From Streptomyces sp. NL15-2K (GTDB lineage: Bacteria > Actinomycetota > Actinomycetes > Streptomycetales > Streptomycetaceae): a DNA stretch of 64,000 bases. The notes beneath the pieces are model-generated. The model searched no databases, was not told where the DNA came from, and worked only from the letters and a program-made list of their open reading frames with translations. Of this stretch, positions 38,692 to 51,497 are shown piece after piece. The stretch lies in assembly GCF_030551255.1 (NCBI RefSeq), contig NZ_CP130630.1:8041501-8105500 (forward strand), read 5' to 3'. A program made the position numbers and the translations under genes. Positions within the stretch are counted from its first letter, which is position 1; every line of letters starts with the position of its first letter.

Positions 38692-40560
38692 TCACGCCAG
38701 ACTGTCCCGCCACGCCCGATGCAGATCCGCGAACCGGCCGGTGCCCTCGATCAGGTCGGCCGGAGTGCCGTCCTCGACGATCCGGCCGTGCTCCATGACC
38801 AGGACCCGGTCGGCGATCTCGACGGTCGACAGCCGGTGCGCGATCACGACCGCCGTACGGCCGTGGAGGACCGTCGACATCGCCCGCTGTACGGCCCGCT
38901 CGCCCGGGATGTCGAGCGAGCTGGTCGCCTCGTCCAGGATCAGCACGGCCGGGTCGGCCAGCAACGCCCGTGCGAACGCGACGAGCTGGCGCTGGCCGGC
39001 GGAGATACGGCCGCCTCGCTTGCGTACGTCCGTGTCGTAGCCGTCGGGCAGCTCGCTGATGAAGTCGTGCGCGCCGATGGCCTTCGCGGCCTGCTCGATG
39101 TCCTCGCGGGTGGCGTCCGGGCGGCCGATGGAGATGTTCTCGGCGACCGTGCCGGAGAACAGGAACGCCTCCTGCGTCACCATGACCACCCCGCGCCGCA
39201 GTTCCGGCACGGCGAGGTCGCGCAGATCGACGCCGTCGAGGAGGATCCGGCCCTCGGAGGGGTCGTAGAACCGGGCGAGCAGCTTGGCCAGCGTCGACTT
39301 GCCCGCGCCGGTCGAGCCGACGACCGCGACCGTCTGCCCGGCCGGCAGGGTCAGGTCGAAGCGGGGCAGCACCTCGCCGCCGGTGCGGTAGGCGAACCGG
39401 ACCCCGTCGAAGACGACCTCGCGGCCGGGCTGCTCGGAGGCCAGGGGCGGCAGCTGCCGGGGCGTCGAGGGCTCGGGCACGGACGGTGTCTGGGCGAGCA
39501 GCCCGGCGATCTTCTCCAGCGAGGCCGCCGCCGACTGGTACGAGTTCAGGAACATGCCGAGCCGGTCTATCGGGTCGTACAGCCGGCGCAGATACAGCAC
39601 CGCCGCCGCCAGCACGCCCAGCTCCAGCGAGCCGTCCGCCACCCGGTGGGCGCCCCACAGCACGATCAGCGCGACGGCCGTGTTGGCGACCAGCCGGGAG
39701 CCGGTGACATAGCGGGCCATCTCGAGGATCGCGTCGCCGTTCGCGCGCTCGTGCCGCTGGTTCAGCACGCGGAAGTCGGCGTCGTTGGCCGCCTCGCGGC
39801 GGAACGCGCGCACCGGCCGGATGCCGTTCATCGTCTCGACGAACTTCACGATCACGGCGGCGATGGCGGTCGACCGCTTCGCGTACACCTGTGCCGCACG
39901 CCGCCGGTACAGCCGTACGAGGAGATACAGCGGCACGAAGGACGCCACCGCGACCGCGCCCAGCCCAAGGTCCAGCCAGAGCAGCAGGACCGAGATGTAG
40001 ACGAAGGACAGGATGACGGTGACGAGCTCCTGCAACCCCTCGTCGAGCAGTTCGCGCAGGGACTCCACGTCCGTGGTGGAGCGGGAGATGAGCCGGCCCG
40101 AGGTGTAGCGCTCGTGGAAGTCGATGCTCAGCGCCTGGGCGTGGCGGAAGATACGGCCGCGCAGGTCCAGCAGCACGTCCTGGCTGACGCGGGCGGAGGC
40201 GATGACGAACGCGCTCTGGAGGCCGCCGGAGACGAGCGCGCAGAGCAGATAGCCGGCGGCGACCGCTGCGAGGGGGCCGTTGTCGTGGTCGCGGAACGCG
40301 GGGACGGCGGTGTCGATGGCGTACGCCACCAGCAGCGGGCCCGCCTGTACGGCCGCCTGCTGGAGCAGCAACAGCAGGCTCGTGACGGCCACGCGGGCCT
40401 TCATCGGGGCGAGGAGGGAGCGCAGCAGGGCCGCGGTGGCGCCCGGGGGCGTGGGCAGGACGTCGCGGTCGAAGGCGTCGCCCGAGGCGTGGGGTTCCTC
40501 GGCCGGCTTCTTCCTGTCAGGTTGCTCCTTGCCCGGTGGGGTGGTCGTGGGCGCCGTCAT
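38692..40560 (-). CDS. ABC exporter half-transporter (second pair, catalytic-Glu subunit)
   Basis: A 622-residue exporter subunit with a polar N-terminal extension (PPGKEQPDRKKPAEEPHASG), six membrane helices and a nucleotide-binding domain. Walker A is GSTGAGKST and Walker B VLILDEAT has the catalytic Glu; the signature is ISAGQ, a variant of LSGGQ. The gene overlaps its upstream partner by four bases (ATGA). It lies 21 bases upstream of the first exporter pair, so all four subunits may be one operon. Confidence 0.92.
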   Translation of the reverse strand: MTAPTTTPPGKEQPDRKKPAEEPHASGDAFDRDVLPTPPGATAALLRSLLAPMKARVAVTSLLLLLQQAAVQAGPLLVAYAIDTAVPAFRDHDNGPLAAVAAGYLLCALVSGGLQSAFVIASARVSQDVLLDLRGRIFRHAQALSIDFHERYTSGRLISRSTTDVESLRELLDEGLQELVTVILSFVYISVLLLWLDLGLGAVAVASFVPLYLLVRLYRRRAAQVYAKRSTAIAAVIVKFVETMNGIRPVRAFRREAANDADFRVLNQRHERANGDAILEMARYVTGSRLVANTAVALIVLWGAHRVADGSLELGVLAAAVLYLRRLYDPIDRLGMFLNSYQSAAASLEKIAGLLAQTPSVPEPSTPRQLPPLASEQPGREVVFDGVRFAYRTGGEVLPRFDLTLPAGQTVAVVGSTGAGKSTLAKLLARFYDPSEGRILLDGVDLRDLAVPELRRGVVMVTQEAFLFSGTVAENISIGRPDATREDIEQAAKAIGAHDFISELPDGYDTDVRKRGGRISAGQRQLVAFARALLADPAVLILDEATSSLDIPGERAVQRAMSTVLHGRTAVVIAHRLSTVEIADRVLVMEHGRIVEDGTPADLIEGTGRFADLHRAWRDSLA

Positions 40561-42374
40561 CGGGCGGCCTCCTCGGTCCCGGCCATCAGATGGGCGTACT
40601 CGGCGTTGGTGCGCAGCAGTTCCTGGTGGGTGCCGACGGCGGTGATACGGCCGCCGGAGAGCAGGGCGACGCGGTCGGCGAGCAGGACCGTCGACGGTCG
40701 GTGCGCCACGATGAGGGCGGTGGTGTCCGCGAGGACGTCCCGCAGAGCCGCCTCGACGGCCGCCTCGGTGTGCACGTCCAGGGCCGACAGCGGGTCGTCG
40801 AGCACGAGGAAGCGGGGGCGGCCGACGACGGCCCGGGCCAGCGCGAGACGCTGCCGCTGACCTCCGGAGAGGCTGTGGCCCTGCTCGCCCACCTGGGTGG
40901 CGGTGCCCTGGGGGAGGGCGTGGACGAAGTCGGCCTGCGCCACGGCGAGGGCGCGCTCCAGCTCGGGGGTTCCGGCGGTGTCGGCGGCGCCCATGAGAAC
41001 GTTGTCGGCCACGGGGGCGGAGAAGAGGGTGGGTTCTTCGAAGGCGACGGCAACCCTTGAGCGCAGCTCTTCCCGGGACATGTGCGTGATGTCCTCGCCG
41101 TCCAGGGTGATGTGCCCGGACGTCACCTCGTGGAGGCGGGGGACGAGGGCCGTGAGGGTGGTCTTTCCGCTGCCGGTGGCGCCGACGAGGGCCATGGACT
41201 CGCCGGGGCGGATGTGGAGGTCGATGTGGTCGAGGACGGGGGGTGAGTCCTTGGGGGCGTCCGGGTAGCGGAACCGTACGTCGTGGAATTGAAGGCCGCT
41301 CTCGCCCACGGCGGCAGCGGCGGGGGCAGGGGCAGCGGTCGGCTCCTCCGGCTTCTCGTCCAACACCTCGAAGTACCGCTCCGTCGCCGTCGCCGCCTCC
41401 TGGCTCATCGCGAGCAAGAAGCCGATCGAGTCGACAGGCCACCGAAGCGCGAGCGCCGTGGACAAGAAGGCCACCAGCGTCCCCGCCGAAAGGACACCGT
41501 CGGCCACCTGCACGGTCCCCAGCACCAGCGCCGCCCCAATGGCGATCTCCGGCAGCGTCACGATGACGCCCCAGATCGTCGCCAGCAGACCCGCCTTCCG
41601 CAGCTCGGTCCCGCGCAGGGTGCGGGACAGCTCCCGGAACGCCCGCTGCTGACTCTTGTGCCGCCCGAAGCCCTTGATGATCCGGATGCCGAGCACGCTC
41701 TCCTCGACGACCGTGGTCAGATCCCCCACCTGGTCCTGCGCGCGCCGCGCCACCTGGGCGTACCGCTTCTCGAAGACCACGCACATCACCATCACGGGGA
41801 TGGCCGGCCCCAGGATCACCAGCCCCAGCGACCAGTCCTGCATCAGCATGATGATCACGCCGACGACGATCGTCACACCGTTGACCAGCAGGAACGTCAG
41901 CGGAAAGGCGAGGAACATGCGCAGCAGCATCAGGTCCGTCGTCCCCCGGGACAGCAGCTGACCCGAGGCCCACCGGTCGTGGAACGCCACCGGCAGCCGC
42001 TGCAGGTGCCGGTACAGATCCGCCCGCATCGCCGCCTCGACCCCCGCCAGCGGCCGCCCCACCAGCCATCGCCGCAGCCCGAACAGCAGCGCCTCGGTGA
42101 ACCCGAGCAGCAGCAGGTACAGCGCTCCGAGCCAGACGCCCGCCGGGTCCCGGTCGGCGATCGGCCCGTCCACCATCCACTTCAGGACGAGCGGGATCAC
42201 CAGCCCGACGCAGGAGGCGAGCACCGCGACGAACGCGGCGCTGAAGAGCCGCACCCGCACGGGTCTGACGTACGGCCACAGCCGCAGCAGCGTGCGTACG
42301 GCGGATCGGTCCGTGGTTTCTTCGGTTTCGTCGGTTTGTTCGGGGTCCTTGGCGGTGGCAGGTGTAGTGGGCAT
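40557..42374 (-). CDS. ABC exporter half-transporter (second pair, Asp-substituted subunit)
   Basis: A 605-residue exporter subunit. Walker A GATGSGKTT and signature LSGGQRQRLALAR are intact, but Walker B ends FLVLDDPLSALD with Asp in place of the catalytic Glu, the usual change in the degenerate site of heterodimeric exporters. Its partner downstream supplies the Glu and a weaker ISAGQ signature, so one consensus and one degenerate ATP site result. The ATG at 42374 shares one base with the TnpB stop (TGATG) and has no good ribosome site. The frame is open for 23 more codons upstream into the element, so the native start may have been disturbed by the insertion. Confidence 0.9.
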   Translation of the reverse strand: MPTTPATAKDPEQTDETEETTDRSAVRTLLRLWPYVRPVRVRLFSAAFVAVLASCVGLVIPLVLKWMVDGPIADRDPAGVWLGALYLLLLGFTEALLFGLRRWLVGRPLAGVEAAMRADLYRHLQRLPVAFHDRWASGQLLSRGTTDLMLLRMFLAFPLTFLLVNGVTIVVGVIIMLMQDWSLGLVILGPAIPVMVMCVVFEKRYAQVARRAQDQVGDLTTVVEESVLGIRIIKGFGRHKSQQRAFRELSRTLRGTELRKAGLLATIWGVIVTLPEIAIGAALVLGTVQVADGVLSAGTLVAFLSTALALRWPVDSIGFLLAMSQEAATATERYFEVLDEKPEEPTAAPAPAAAAVGESGLQFHDVRFRYPDAPKDSPPVLDHIDLHIRPGESMALVGATGSGKTTLTALVPRLHEVTSGHITLDGEDITHMSREELRSRVAVAFEEPTLFSAPVADNVLMGAADTAGTPELERALAVAQADFVHALPQGTATQVGEQGHSLSGGQRQRLALARAVVGRPRFLVLDDPLSALDVHTEAAVEAALRDVLADTTALIVAHRPSTVLLADRVALLSGGRITAVGTHQELLRTNAEYAHLMAGTEEAAR

Positions 42375-44440
42375 CAGCTGTGAGCGTCTCTGATCAGTTG
42401 AGGTATCCCAAGGCAGGCGTGCCTGGCCGCGGGATGTGTCCATCGTGGAGGGGTGGCGTGAGCGTGCAGATGGAATCCCGCGCCCAGCGCTGCTCCTCGT
42501 GGCCGGTGGCCGGGATGGGGTCTCCCTTGCTCGGGCGGGGCCGAGAGCTTGGCGGAAGGTGTGCTGATCGTTGTCACGCCCTGGTTCCGGTGGGCTGCGC
42601 GAAGCAGCCGGGTCCGGCCCGTTGGTGCGTGTCCCTCCGGACGCTGGCCAGCACTGCCTTGCGGTCGTGCTGGGGAGGGTGCCCTGCGTCGCCTGGGCGC
42701 GGGGCGTGTTGTCCTGCGCCGGGTAGGTCCGGTCTTGGACCGGTCCCGGCGGGTCTCGATGGTGGCCTGGGCGACCACAGCGTTGACTTCGAGCCTGTCC
42801 ACGACTGAGCGGATGACCATCTCGCCGGTGGAGCAGTCAGCGACGGTCTTGGCCTGGTGGGTCAAGCCCCGTGCCGCGATGCGCTGCCACGCCCCGGTGT
42901 CGCGGTCGCCCTGCCAGCCGCAGTCCGGGTTCGGGCAGATGGCCCATTTCCAGCCCGATGTGGTGGGCCGGTCGGGGGCCTTGCGGTGCCGCAGTGGAAC
43001 AAGACAGCGTGGGCATTGCTTGGAGGTGTTGTGGGCTGGGACCGTCACGACGGCGATGCCCGTCTCGGCGGCCAGGTGCCGCATCCGTTCGACGATCTGC
43101 CCACGTATCTGCTGGGACAGACGGGTGTTCATTGTGCGGCCCATGCCCCGGGCCTCCATCGAGCGGAGGTCTTCGACATAGATTACCGTCGCGTCGGTGG
43201 CGATGGCCTGGTCGACCGCCCAGCGGGCCGCAGCCCAGGCGAGCGCATCGTTGAGGTTCGACCGGCGGTTGGAGACGTGCCGGGTCTCTTCGATGAGCAT
43301 GTGGTGTTTGGTGGTCAGTTGGTGCTGAGCGTCCCCGGACATGAGCCGTTGAAAGTGATCGGTCTTGGCGTGCAGATGCTGAGACTCGCGGCGCAGCCGG
43401 TGCTGTTTGGCCAGCACGCCCGCTGCCCGGAACATACCCCCGGTCCCGAGGGCGGTGACCTTCCCGTCGTTGTTCAGCCGGACGGCGCCCGCGCTGAGCA
43501 GCGTGTTCAGGCCCCAGTCCACGCCCAGTGCGATCGCGTGCCCGGTGCGCCGGGCCTTCGGCACGGCGTGTGTGTAGGCGAGATCGGCCCGCACCTTGCC
43601 CTGGTGGATGCGGAGTGTGGGCAGGTGCAGCAGCGCGCCGGGCGGGATCGTGGGGGGCAGCGTGATGGGGCAGGCCACCCACGTCCAGTCCTGGTAGGAG
43701 CGCGGGTCCGGGCGGGTGGGCAACTGCAGCCGCAGCAGCGCCCGGCCCGGATCGTCGGCGCGTGCGATGGTGGCCTGCTGCCCGTCGCAGGCCGACAACA
43801 GCAGCATCCTCGCACTGTGGGGTGCGGCCTCGAGCTCGAACACGTCGACCGGCAACCGGTCGTGCTTCCGCGTGAAGACATCGACCTGCCGTGTCCGGGA
43901 CGTGATCACGCTGGACGGCAGGTGCCGGCCGCCGGGTATTGCCTCGCGGACGGCATCCCACTCTTCAGGGGTGCGCTTTGCGGGATCAGCGGGCCACGTC
44001 CCCGTGACCCCCCTGGTCAGGTCGGCGCGCCACTTTGCCGACCGCAGCGTGCGCCCAGAGTGTTCCTGGGCCATGCGAACGATCCGGTCGTTGACAACGA
44101 TGCCCTCGGCCGGGGTGACGGTCCAGCCCAGGCGCCGCAGCGCCATCCATGCGTTCGACGGCAGCTTCCTGCCCCCGGCATCCAAGCCTGAGGCCAACAC
44201 GTCCACATCGGCGGCGTTCCAGTGCGCCGTCAGCAGATCGGCGGCCATGCCTGATACCAGACCGGCAGCCCATCCAACACGCTCCGCCAGCACAGTCGCG
44301 GTGAGGAGTTCCCCGGTCCGCTCTTCCACGCCCGCGCGCAGCAGACCAGGGGCACAGGCAGTGCGGGTCATCTCGCCCCTGGCAAGCGGCAGCTTCCGAC
44401 TTGCCAACGCAGCCCCCTTTCCCGTCCGTGGTGCTGTCAT
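42374..44440 (-). CDS. Large orphan TnpB-like RuvC nuclease
   Basis: A 688-residue protein (start at ATG 44440; the frame is open to 44563). The RuvC triad is present: Asp308 in LGVDWGLN, Glu423 in IYVEDLRSMEARG and Asp514 in GDRDTGAW. A zinc ribbon has Cys476/Cys479 (CPRC) and Cys502/Cys507 (CPNPDC). These define the TnpB/Cas12 lineage of RNA-guided nucleases. It is longer than typical 400-residue TnpB because of a long N-terminal region. The last 45 or so residues look like translated element end. No TnpA or serine recombinase is adjacent. The stop overlaps the ABC start, so the element's end and any guide RNA should lie near 42374-42560. Confidence 0.88.
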   Translation of the reverse strand: MTAPRTGKGAALASRKLPLARGEMTRTACAPGLLRAGVEERTGELLTATVLAERVGWAAGLVSGMAADLLTAHWNAADVDVLASGLDAGGRKLPSNAWMALRRLGWTVTPAEGIVVNDRIVRMAQEHSGRTLRSAKWRADLTRGVTGTWPADPAKRTPEEWDAVREAIPGGRHLPSSVITSRTRQVDVFTRKHDRLPVDVFELEAAPHSARMLLLSACDGQQATIARADDPGRALLRLQLPTRPDPRSYQDWTWVACPITLPPTIPPGALLHLPTLRIHQGKVRADLAYTHAVPKARRTGHAIALGVDWGLNTLLSAGAVRLNNDGKVTALGTGGMFRAAGVLAKQHRLRRESQHLHAKTDHFQRLMSGDAQHQLTTKHHMLIEETRHVSNRRSNLNDALAWAAARWAVDQAIATDATVIYVEDLRSMEARGMGRTMNTRLSQQIRGQIVERMRHLAAETGIAVVTVPAHNTSKQCPRCLVPLRHRKAPDRPTTSGWKWAICPNPDCGWQGDRDTGAWQRIAARGLTHQAKTVADCSTGEMVIRSVVDRLEVNAVVAQATIETRRDRSKTGPTRRRTTRPAPRRRRAPSPARPQGSAGQRPEGHAPTGRTRLLRAAHRNQGVTTISTPSAKLSAPPEQGRPHPGHRPRGAALGAGFHLHAHATPPRWTHPAARHACLGIPQLIRDAHS

Positions 44441-44682
44441 TCGATCAAACGAGACTCTCGTGAAAAGGTCACGCATTCGATCTGCGAACTGGCATACGAC
44501 GGCGTCTCCGGTGCCGGACACACGACATGGCGCCAGCTGGTGACACATCCCTACGAATGGCAAAGCCTACGGATCGCCACTGACACTGCCCACCGAGTTT
44601 CGGCCGGAGCGACATCGGCCGCTGGTCCAACGACCTGCACGTTCGAGGATTCGTGGGCTGACCAGGCGGCTGCGCGTCAGCC
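44441..44682. other. Probable left end of the TnpB element, non-coding
   Basis: A 242-base gap between the TnpB start and the glgX stop holds no gene. One boundary of the TnpB element should lie here. I could not identify terminal hairpins or a target motif with confidence. Confidence 0.35.
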
Positions 44683-46944
<2,262 letters not shown>

Positions 46945-47096
46945 CTGTCAGCCTCCCACGGCTCGCGGAACGACGTGGGAAAGGGCGAATGACGTCCCGG
47001 CCACGGCACCCCCTCGCGTCGTTCTCCCCACTGTTCTGCCCAGAGCTTGGGTCGCACTCACGTTTCCCCGAAGCAGGCCCGGTCGTTGGGATCGTC

Positions 47097-48350
47097 GTGA
47101 GGCACGTAACTGGGCGCGCACGGCGCGTGGGGGTCGCACTGGCCGCCGTACTGACATGGGCAGGACTGCTCGCCGGAGCCGCCGGCTGCACGGCCGACGG
47201 CGCGGGCGGCATCGGAGGCATCGGAGGCATTGGCGGGCTCGGCGGGCTCGGCAAGCCTCCGGCGCCCGAGGACGTCATCCGGATCTCCCCGGACGACGGC
47301 AGCAAGGGCGTACGGCCGGAGGAGAAACTCCGGATCCGGGTGCCCAGCGGCCGCCTGGAGTCGGTGAAGGTCGTCAAGTCCCAGGACGCCCAGGAGTCCC
47401 CGGTGCCCGGGCACCTCTCCGAGGACGGCCTGAGCTGGGAGCCCGACGACGACAGGCTCGCGCTGGCCGCCAAGTACACGATCGACGCGGTGGCCCTGGA
47501 CGGCCAGGGGCGCCGCTCCGCCCGGCACACCACCTTCACGACGTACGTCCCCGAAGAGCGCTTCATCGGATACGTCACCCCCGAGAACCGCTCCACCGTA
47601 GGCACCGGAATGATCGTCTCCCTGGAGTTCAACCGGGAGATCGAGCGCCGCGCGGCCGTCGAGCGAGCCGTCCACGTGAGCGCGAAGCCGCCCGTGGAGA
47701 TCCGCCCGCACTGGTTCGGCAAGTCCCGCCTCGACTTCCGCCCCGAGCGCTACTGGAAGCCGGGCACGCAGGTCACGGTCTCTTTGCGGCTGAGAGACGT
47801 CGAAGGAGCACCCGGCGTCTACGGCCTCCAGTACAAGACGTTCTCCTTCACCGTAGGCCGCAGCCAGGTCTCGCTGGTCGACGCGGCCGAGCACACCATG
47901 GAGGTTCGGCGGGACGGCGAGCTGCTGGCCACCGTGCCGATCACGGCCGGGGCGCCGAAGACCACCACGTACAACGGCCGGATGGTCGTCACCGAGATGC
48001 TCGAAGTGACCCGCATGAACAGCCGCACGGTCGGCTTCGGCGGTGAGTACGACATCCCGGACGTCCCGCACGCCATGCGCCTGACCACCTCCGGCACCTT
48101 CCTGCACGGCAACTACTGGGCGGCGGACGACGTCTTCGGTGAGTCCAATGTCAGCCACGGCTGTGTGGGGCTGAGGGACGTGAAGGGCGGCGGTTCGGAC
48201 ACACCGGCGGGCTGGTTCTTCGACCGCAGCCTCATCGGGGACGTCGTCGAGGTCGTCAACAGCAATGACAAAAAGGTCGCTCCCGACAACGGCCTCGGGG
48301 GATGGAATATGGGATGGAAGGCGTGGAAGGCGGGCAGCGCGGTGAAGTAA
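47097..48350 (+). CDS. Lipoprotein L,D-transpeptidase (YkuD) 1
   Basis: A 417-residue exported enzyme. The GTG at 47097 begins a signal peptide with lipobox LLAGAAGC; a GGIGG repeat linker follows. Two Ig-like modules lead to the YkuD domain, whose active site is HGNYW plus NVSHGCVGLRD (nucleophile Cys). Such enzymes make 3-3 cross-links in peptidoglycan. The C-terminal tail NGLGGWNMGWKAWKAG is shared with the adjacent paralogue. The start is uncertain because only a weak GGGA precedes it, and an ATG at 46989 is also in frame. Confidence 0.9.
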   Translation: MRHVTGRARRVGVALAAVLTWAGLLAGAAGCTADGAGGIGGIGGIGGLGGLGKPPAPEDVIRISPDDGSKGVRPEEKLRIRVPSGRLESVKVVKSQDAQESPVPGHLSEDGLSWEPDDDRLALAAKYTIDAVALDGQGRRSARHTTFTTYVPEERFIGYVTPENRSTVGTGMIVSLEFNREIERRAAVERAVHVSAKPPVEIRPHWFGKSRLDFRPERYWKPGTQVTVSLRLRDVEGAPGVYGLQYKTFSFTVGRSQVSLVDAAEHTMEVRRDGELLATVPITAGAPKTTTYNGRMVVTEMLEVTRMNSRTVGFGGEYDIPDVPHAMRLTTSGTFLHGNYWAADDVFGESNVSHGCVGLRDVKGGGSDTPAGWFFDRSLIGDVVEVVNSNDKKVAPDNGLGGWNMGWKAWKAGSAVK

Positions 48351-48526
48351 CCGGACAGGGGGGAAGGTTCGGGCACCTTGCCCGCGAAGTCGGTACTGAT
48401 GAAGTCGGTACAGAACAGTGACCATGAGCTGACGAGATGCCAAAAATCTTGCGGTTAATATGCGCCGATGCGTGCGGGCCGCGCGCTGGGGAGCGGGTCT
48501 GACCAGGCCCGGCGAGGGGAGAGAAG

Positions 48527-49771
48527 TTGAACGTGCGACCGATATCGGGGGCGTCGGTTGACGCGCGGGAGCGCAGCGGCAAGGGGGTACTGGCGCTGAT
48601 ACTCGGCGTCCTGCTGCTGGCCGTCACCGCGTGCGGCGGGGGCGGCGGCTCCGACTCGGGGTCCGAGGGGAAGGACGAGGCCAAGGACTCCGCCCAGGCG
48701 GAGACCAAGCAGTCGCAGGCCGTCGTCTCCATATCCCCCAAGGACGGTGCCAAGTCCGTCGACACCAGCGGTGCCCTCAAGGTCGGTGTCGCCAAGGGCA
48801 AGTTGACCAAGGTCGAGGTCAAGGACGCCGAGGGCACCGCGATAGCCGGGAAGATCACCGCCGACGGCGCCGCCTGGCAGCCGTCCACGCACCTCGCCGC
48901 CGGCACCAAGTACACGGTGCACGCGGTCGCGAAGGACTCCAAGGGCCGGGAAGCCGCCGAGAACGCCGGCTTCACCACCCTGACGCCGAAGAACACCTTC
49001 CTCGGCAACTTCACCCCCGAGGACGGCTCGAAGGTCGGCGTCGGAATGCCGTTCTCGATCCGCTTCACCCGGGGCATCACGAACCCCGACGACGTCGAGA
49101 AGGCCATCACCATCAAGACCGAACCGGCCGTCGAGGTCGCGGGCCACTGGTTCGGCAACGACCGCCTGGACTTCCGCCCCGAGAAGTACTGGAAGGAAGG
49201 CACCAAGGTCACCGTCGACCTCAACCTCGACGGCGTGGAGGGCCGCGACGGCGTCTACGGCAAGCAGGACAAGACCGTCTCCTTCACCATCGGCCGCAAC
49301 CAGGTCTCCGTCGTCGACGTGGAGACCAAGCAGATGAAGGTCATGCAGGACGGCAAGGTCATCAAGACCATCCCCGTCACCACCGGCAAGCCCGGCTACG
49401 ACACCTGGAACGGCCAGATGGTCATCAGCGAGCGGCTCACGGTGACCCGTATGAACGGCGAGACGGTCGGCTACGGCGGCGAGTACGACATCAAGGACGT
49501 CCCGCACGCCATGCGCCTGACCACCTCCGGCACCTTCATCCACGGCAACTACTGGGGCGGCGGCGCCTTCGGCAACTACAACGCCAGCCACGGCTGCATC
49601 GGCCTGCGCGACGTGAAGGGCGGCTACGACAGCGGCGTGCCGGCCGCGTGGTTCTTCAACCACTCGATGATCGGCGACGTGGTCACGGTGAAGAACTCCA
49701 ACGACGCGACGGTCGCCCCGGACAACGGGCTCAACGGCTGGAACATGTCGTGGGAGAAGTGGAAGGCGTGA
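48527..49771 (+). CDS. Lipoprotein L,D-transpeptidase (YkuD) 2
   Basis: A 414-residue paralogue of the preceding gene. The lipobox is LLLAVTACGGGGG, followed by an acidic/serine linker, two Ig-like modules and the YkuD catalytic domain with HGNYWGGGAFGNYNASHG and CIGLRD. The TTG start at 48527 follows GAGGGGA at six bases; a GTG at 48533 is possible. Both enzymes act in the cell wall, and the tandem arrangement indicates duplication followed by divergence. Confidence 0.92.
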   Translation: MNVRPISGASVDARERSGKGVLALILGVLLLAVTACGGGGGSDSGSEGKDEAKDSAQAETKQSQAVVSISPKDGAKSVDTSGALKVGVAKGKLTKVEVKDAEGTAIAGKITADGAAWQPSTHLAAGTKYTVHAVAKDSKGREAAENAGFTTLTPKNTFLGNFTPEDGSKVGVGMPFSIRFTRGITNPDDVEKAITIKTEPAVEVAGHWFGNDRLDFRPEKYWKEGTKVTVDLNLDGVEGRDGVYGKQDKTVSFTIGRNQVSVVDVETKQMKVMQDGKVIKTIPVTTGKPGYDTWNGQMVISERLTVTRMNGETVGYGGEYDIKDVPHAMRLTTSGTFIHGNYWGGGAFGNYNASHGCIGLRDVKGGYDSGVPAAWFFNHSMIGDVVTVKNSNDATVAPDNGLNGWNMSWEKWKA

Positions 49772-49823
49772 ACCTTCCTTGATGTGCGGGCCCGGTGCTG
49801 TGACATACGGCATCGGGCCTATG

Positions 49824-49917
49824 CCGTTAGTCCCCGTGCTGTGCCAGCCTGGGGGCAACCCCCGGCCCCCGGGCCGAGTGTGAGCGACCGCACCCGGCCG
49901 GCTCCGTTAGTCCCCGT
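49824..49917. repeat. 14-base direct repeat upstream of crotonase gene
   Basis: ccgttagtccccgt occurs at 49824-49837 and again at 49904-49917, 80 bases apart. The second copy ends 12 bases before the ATG at 49930. The first overlaps a small hairpin (acggcat/atgccgt, 49806-49826). A regulatory role is possible but unproven. Confidence 0.5.
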
Positions 49918-49929
49918 TAACCTGCCTGC

Positions 49930-50697
<768 letters not shown>

Positions 50698-50993
50698 ATC
50701 TCATCGAATTGATCTCGGGGAATCCTGCCGAATCCCTTGCAATTGACGTGATGTCTCACCCGCGTCCCTCGATGGGGCGGTTTATGGGAGCCTTAAGGCA
50801 ACCTTAAATCTGCCCTGTCGAGGGAACCTGTCGATTGCCGCCGAGTGAGCCTTCGCCGCAGGTCGGACGAGCTGCCGAAGGCTCCGAAATGCCTGTGACA
50901 TATGCCGATCGACTCCTGCGGAATGAAGGATTCCGGGGGGTGTATTCCTCGGGAACGGCCCCGGGGGGCGCTGTGGACGGCCATGATGGGGGC

Positions 50994-51497
50994 ATGGCGG
51001 GGCTGGAGGGTATCGAACAGCCGCGGGGAGACGGCCGTGCGACCGCGGCGCGCTGGTCTCCGGCGGTCGAGGACGAACACGCACTGAAGGCACTCGAGTT
51101 GTTCGGCAACCCCACGGAGGCGGAGGTTCCGCTGCCGTCCCGCCCCGAATCCGCGGCCTCCGCGCGCCGACTGGCCCAGGTCGTGGTCCTCCGCCAGTGG
51201 GGTCTCACCCCCAAGATGACGGAGGACGTCGTCCTGCTGGTCTCGGAACTGGTCGGCAACGCCGTACGCCACACCGGCGCCCGCGTCTTCGGCCTCCGTA
51301 TGCGCCACCGCCGGGGCTGGATCCGCATCGAGGTCCGCGACCCCTCCCGGGGCCTGCCCTGCCTCATGCCGGTCCAGGCGATGGACATCAGCGGCCGGGG
51401 CCTGTACCTCGTCGACAAACTCTCCGACCGCTGGGGCGTGGACCTGCTGCCCAGGGGCAAGACGACGTGGTTCGAGATGAGGGTGGCGGACCACTGA
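50994..51497 (+). CDS. RsbW-like regulatory ATPase (HATPase_c_2)
   Basis: A 167-residue protein with one GHKL ATPase domain: N box ELVGNAVRHTGA and G1/G2 region DISGRGLYLVDKL. There is no histidine phospho-acceptor domain. Such proteins act as anti-sigma factors or serine kinases, and Streptomyces has dozens. The ATG at 50994 is used because GGGGG precedes it and the conserved part starts here; the frame is open to 50835 with another ATG at 50889. No sigma or anti-anti-sigma gene is adjacent, so its target is unknown. Confidence 0.85.
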   Translation: MAGLEGIEQPRGDGRATAARWSPAVEDEHALKALELFGNPTEAEVPLPSRPESAASARRLAQVVVLRQWGLTPKMTEDVVLLVSELVGNAVRHTGARVFGLRMRHRRGWIRIEVRDPSRGLPCLMPVQAMDISGRGLYLVDKLSDRWGVDLLPRGKTTWFEMRVADH

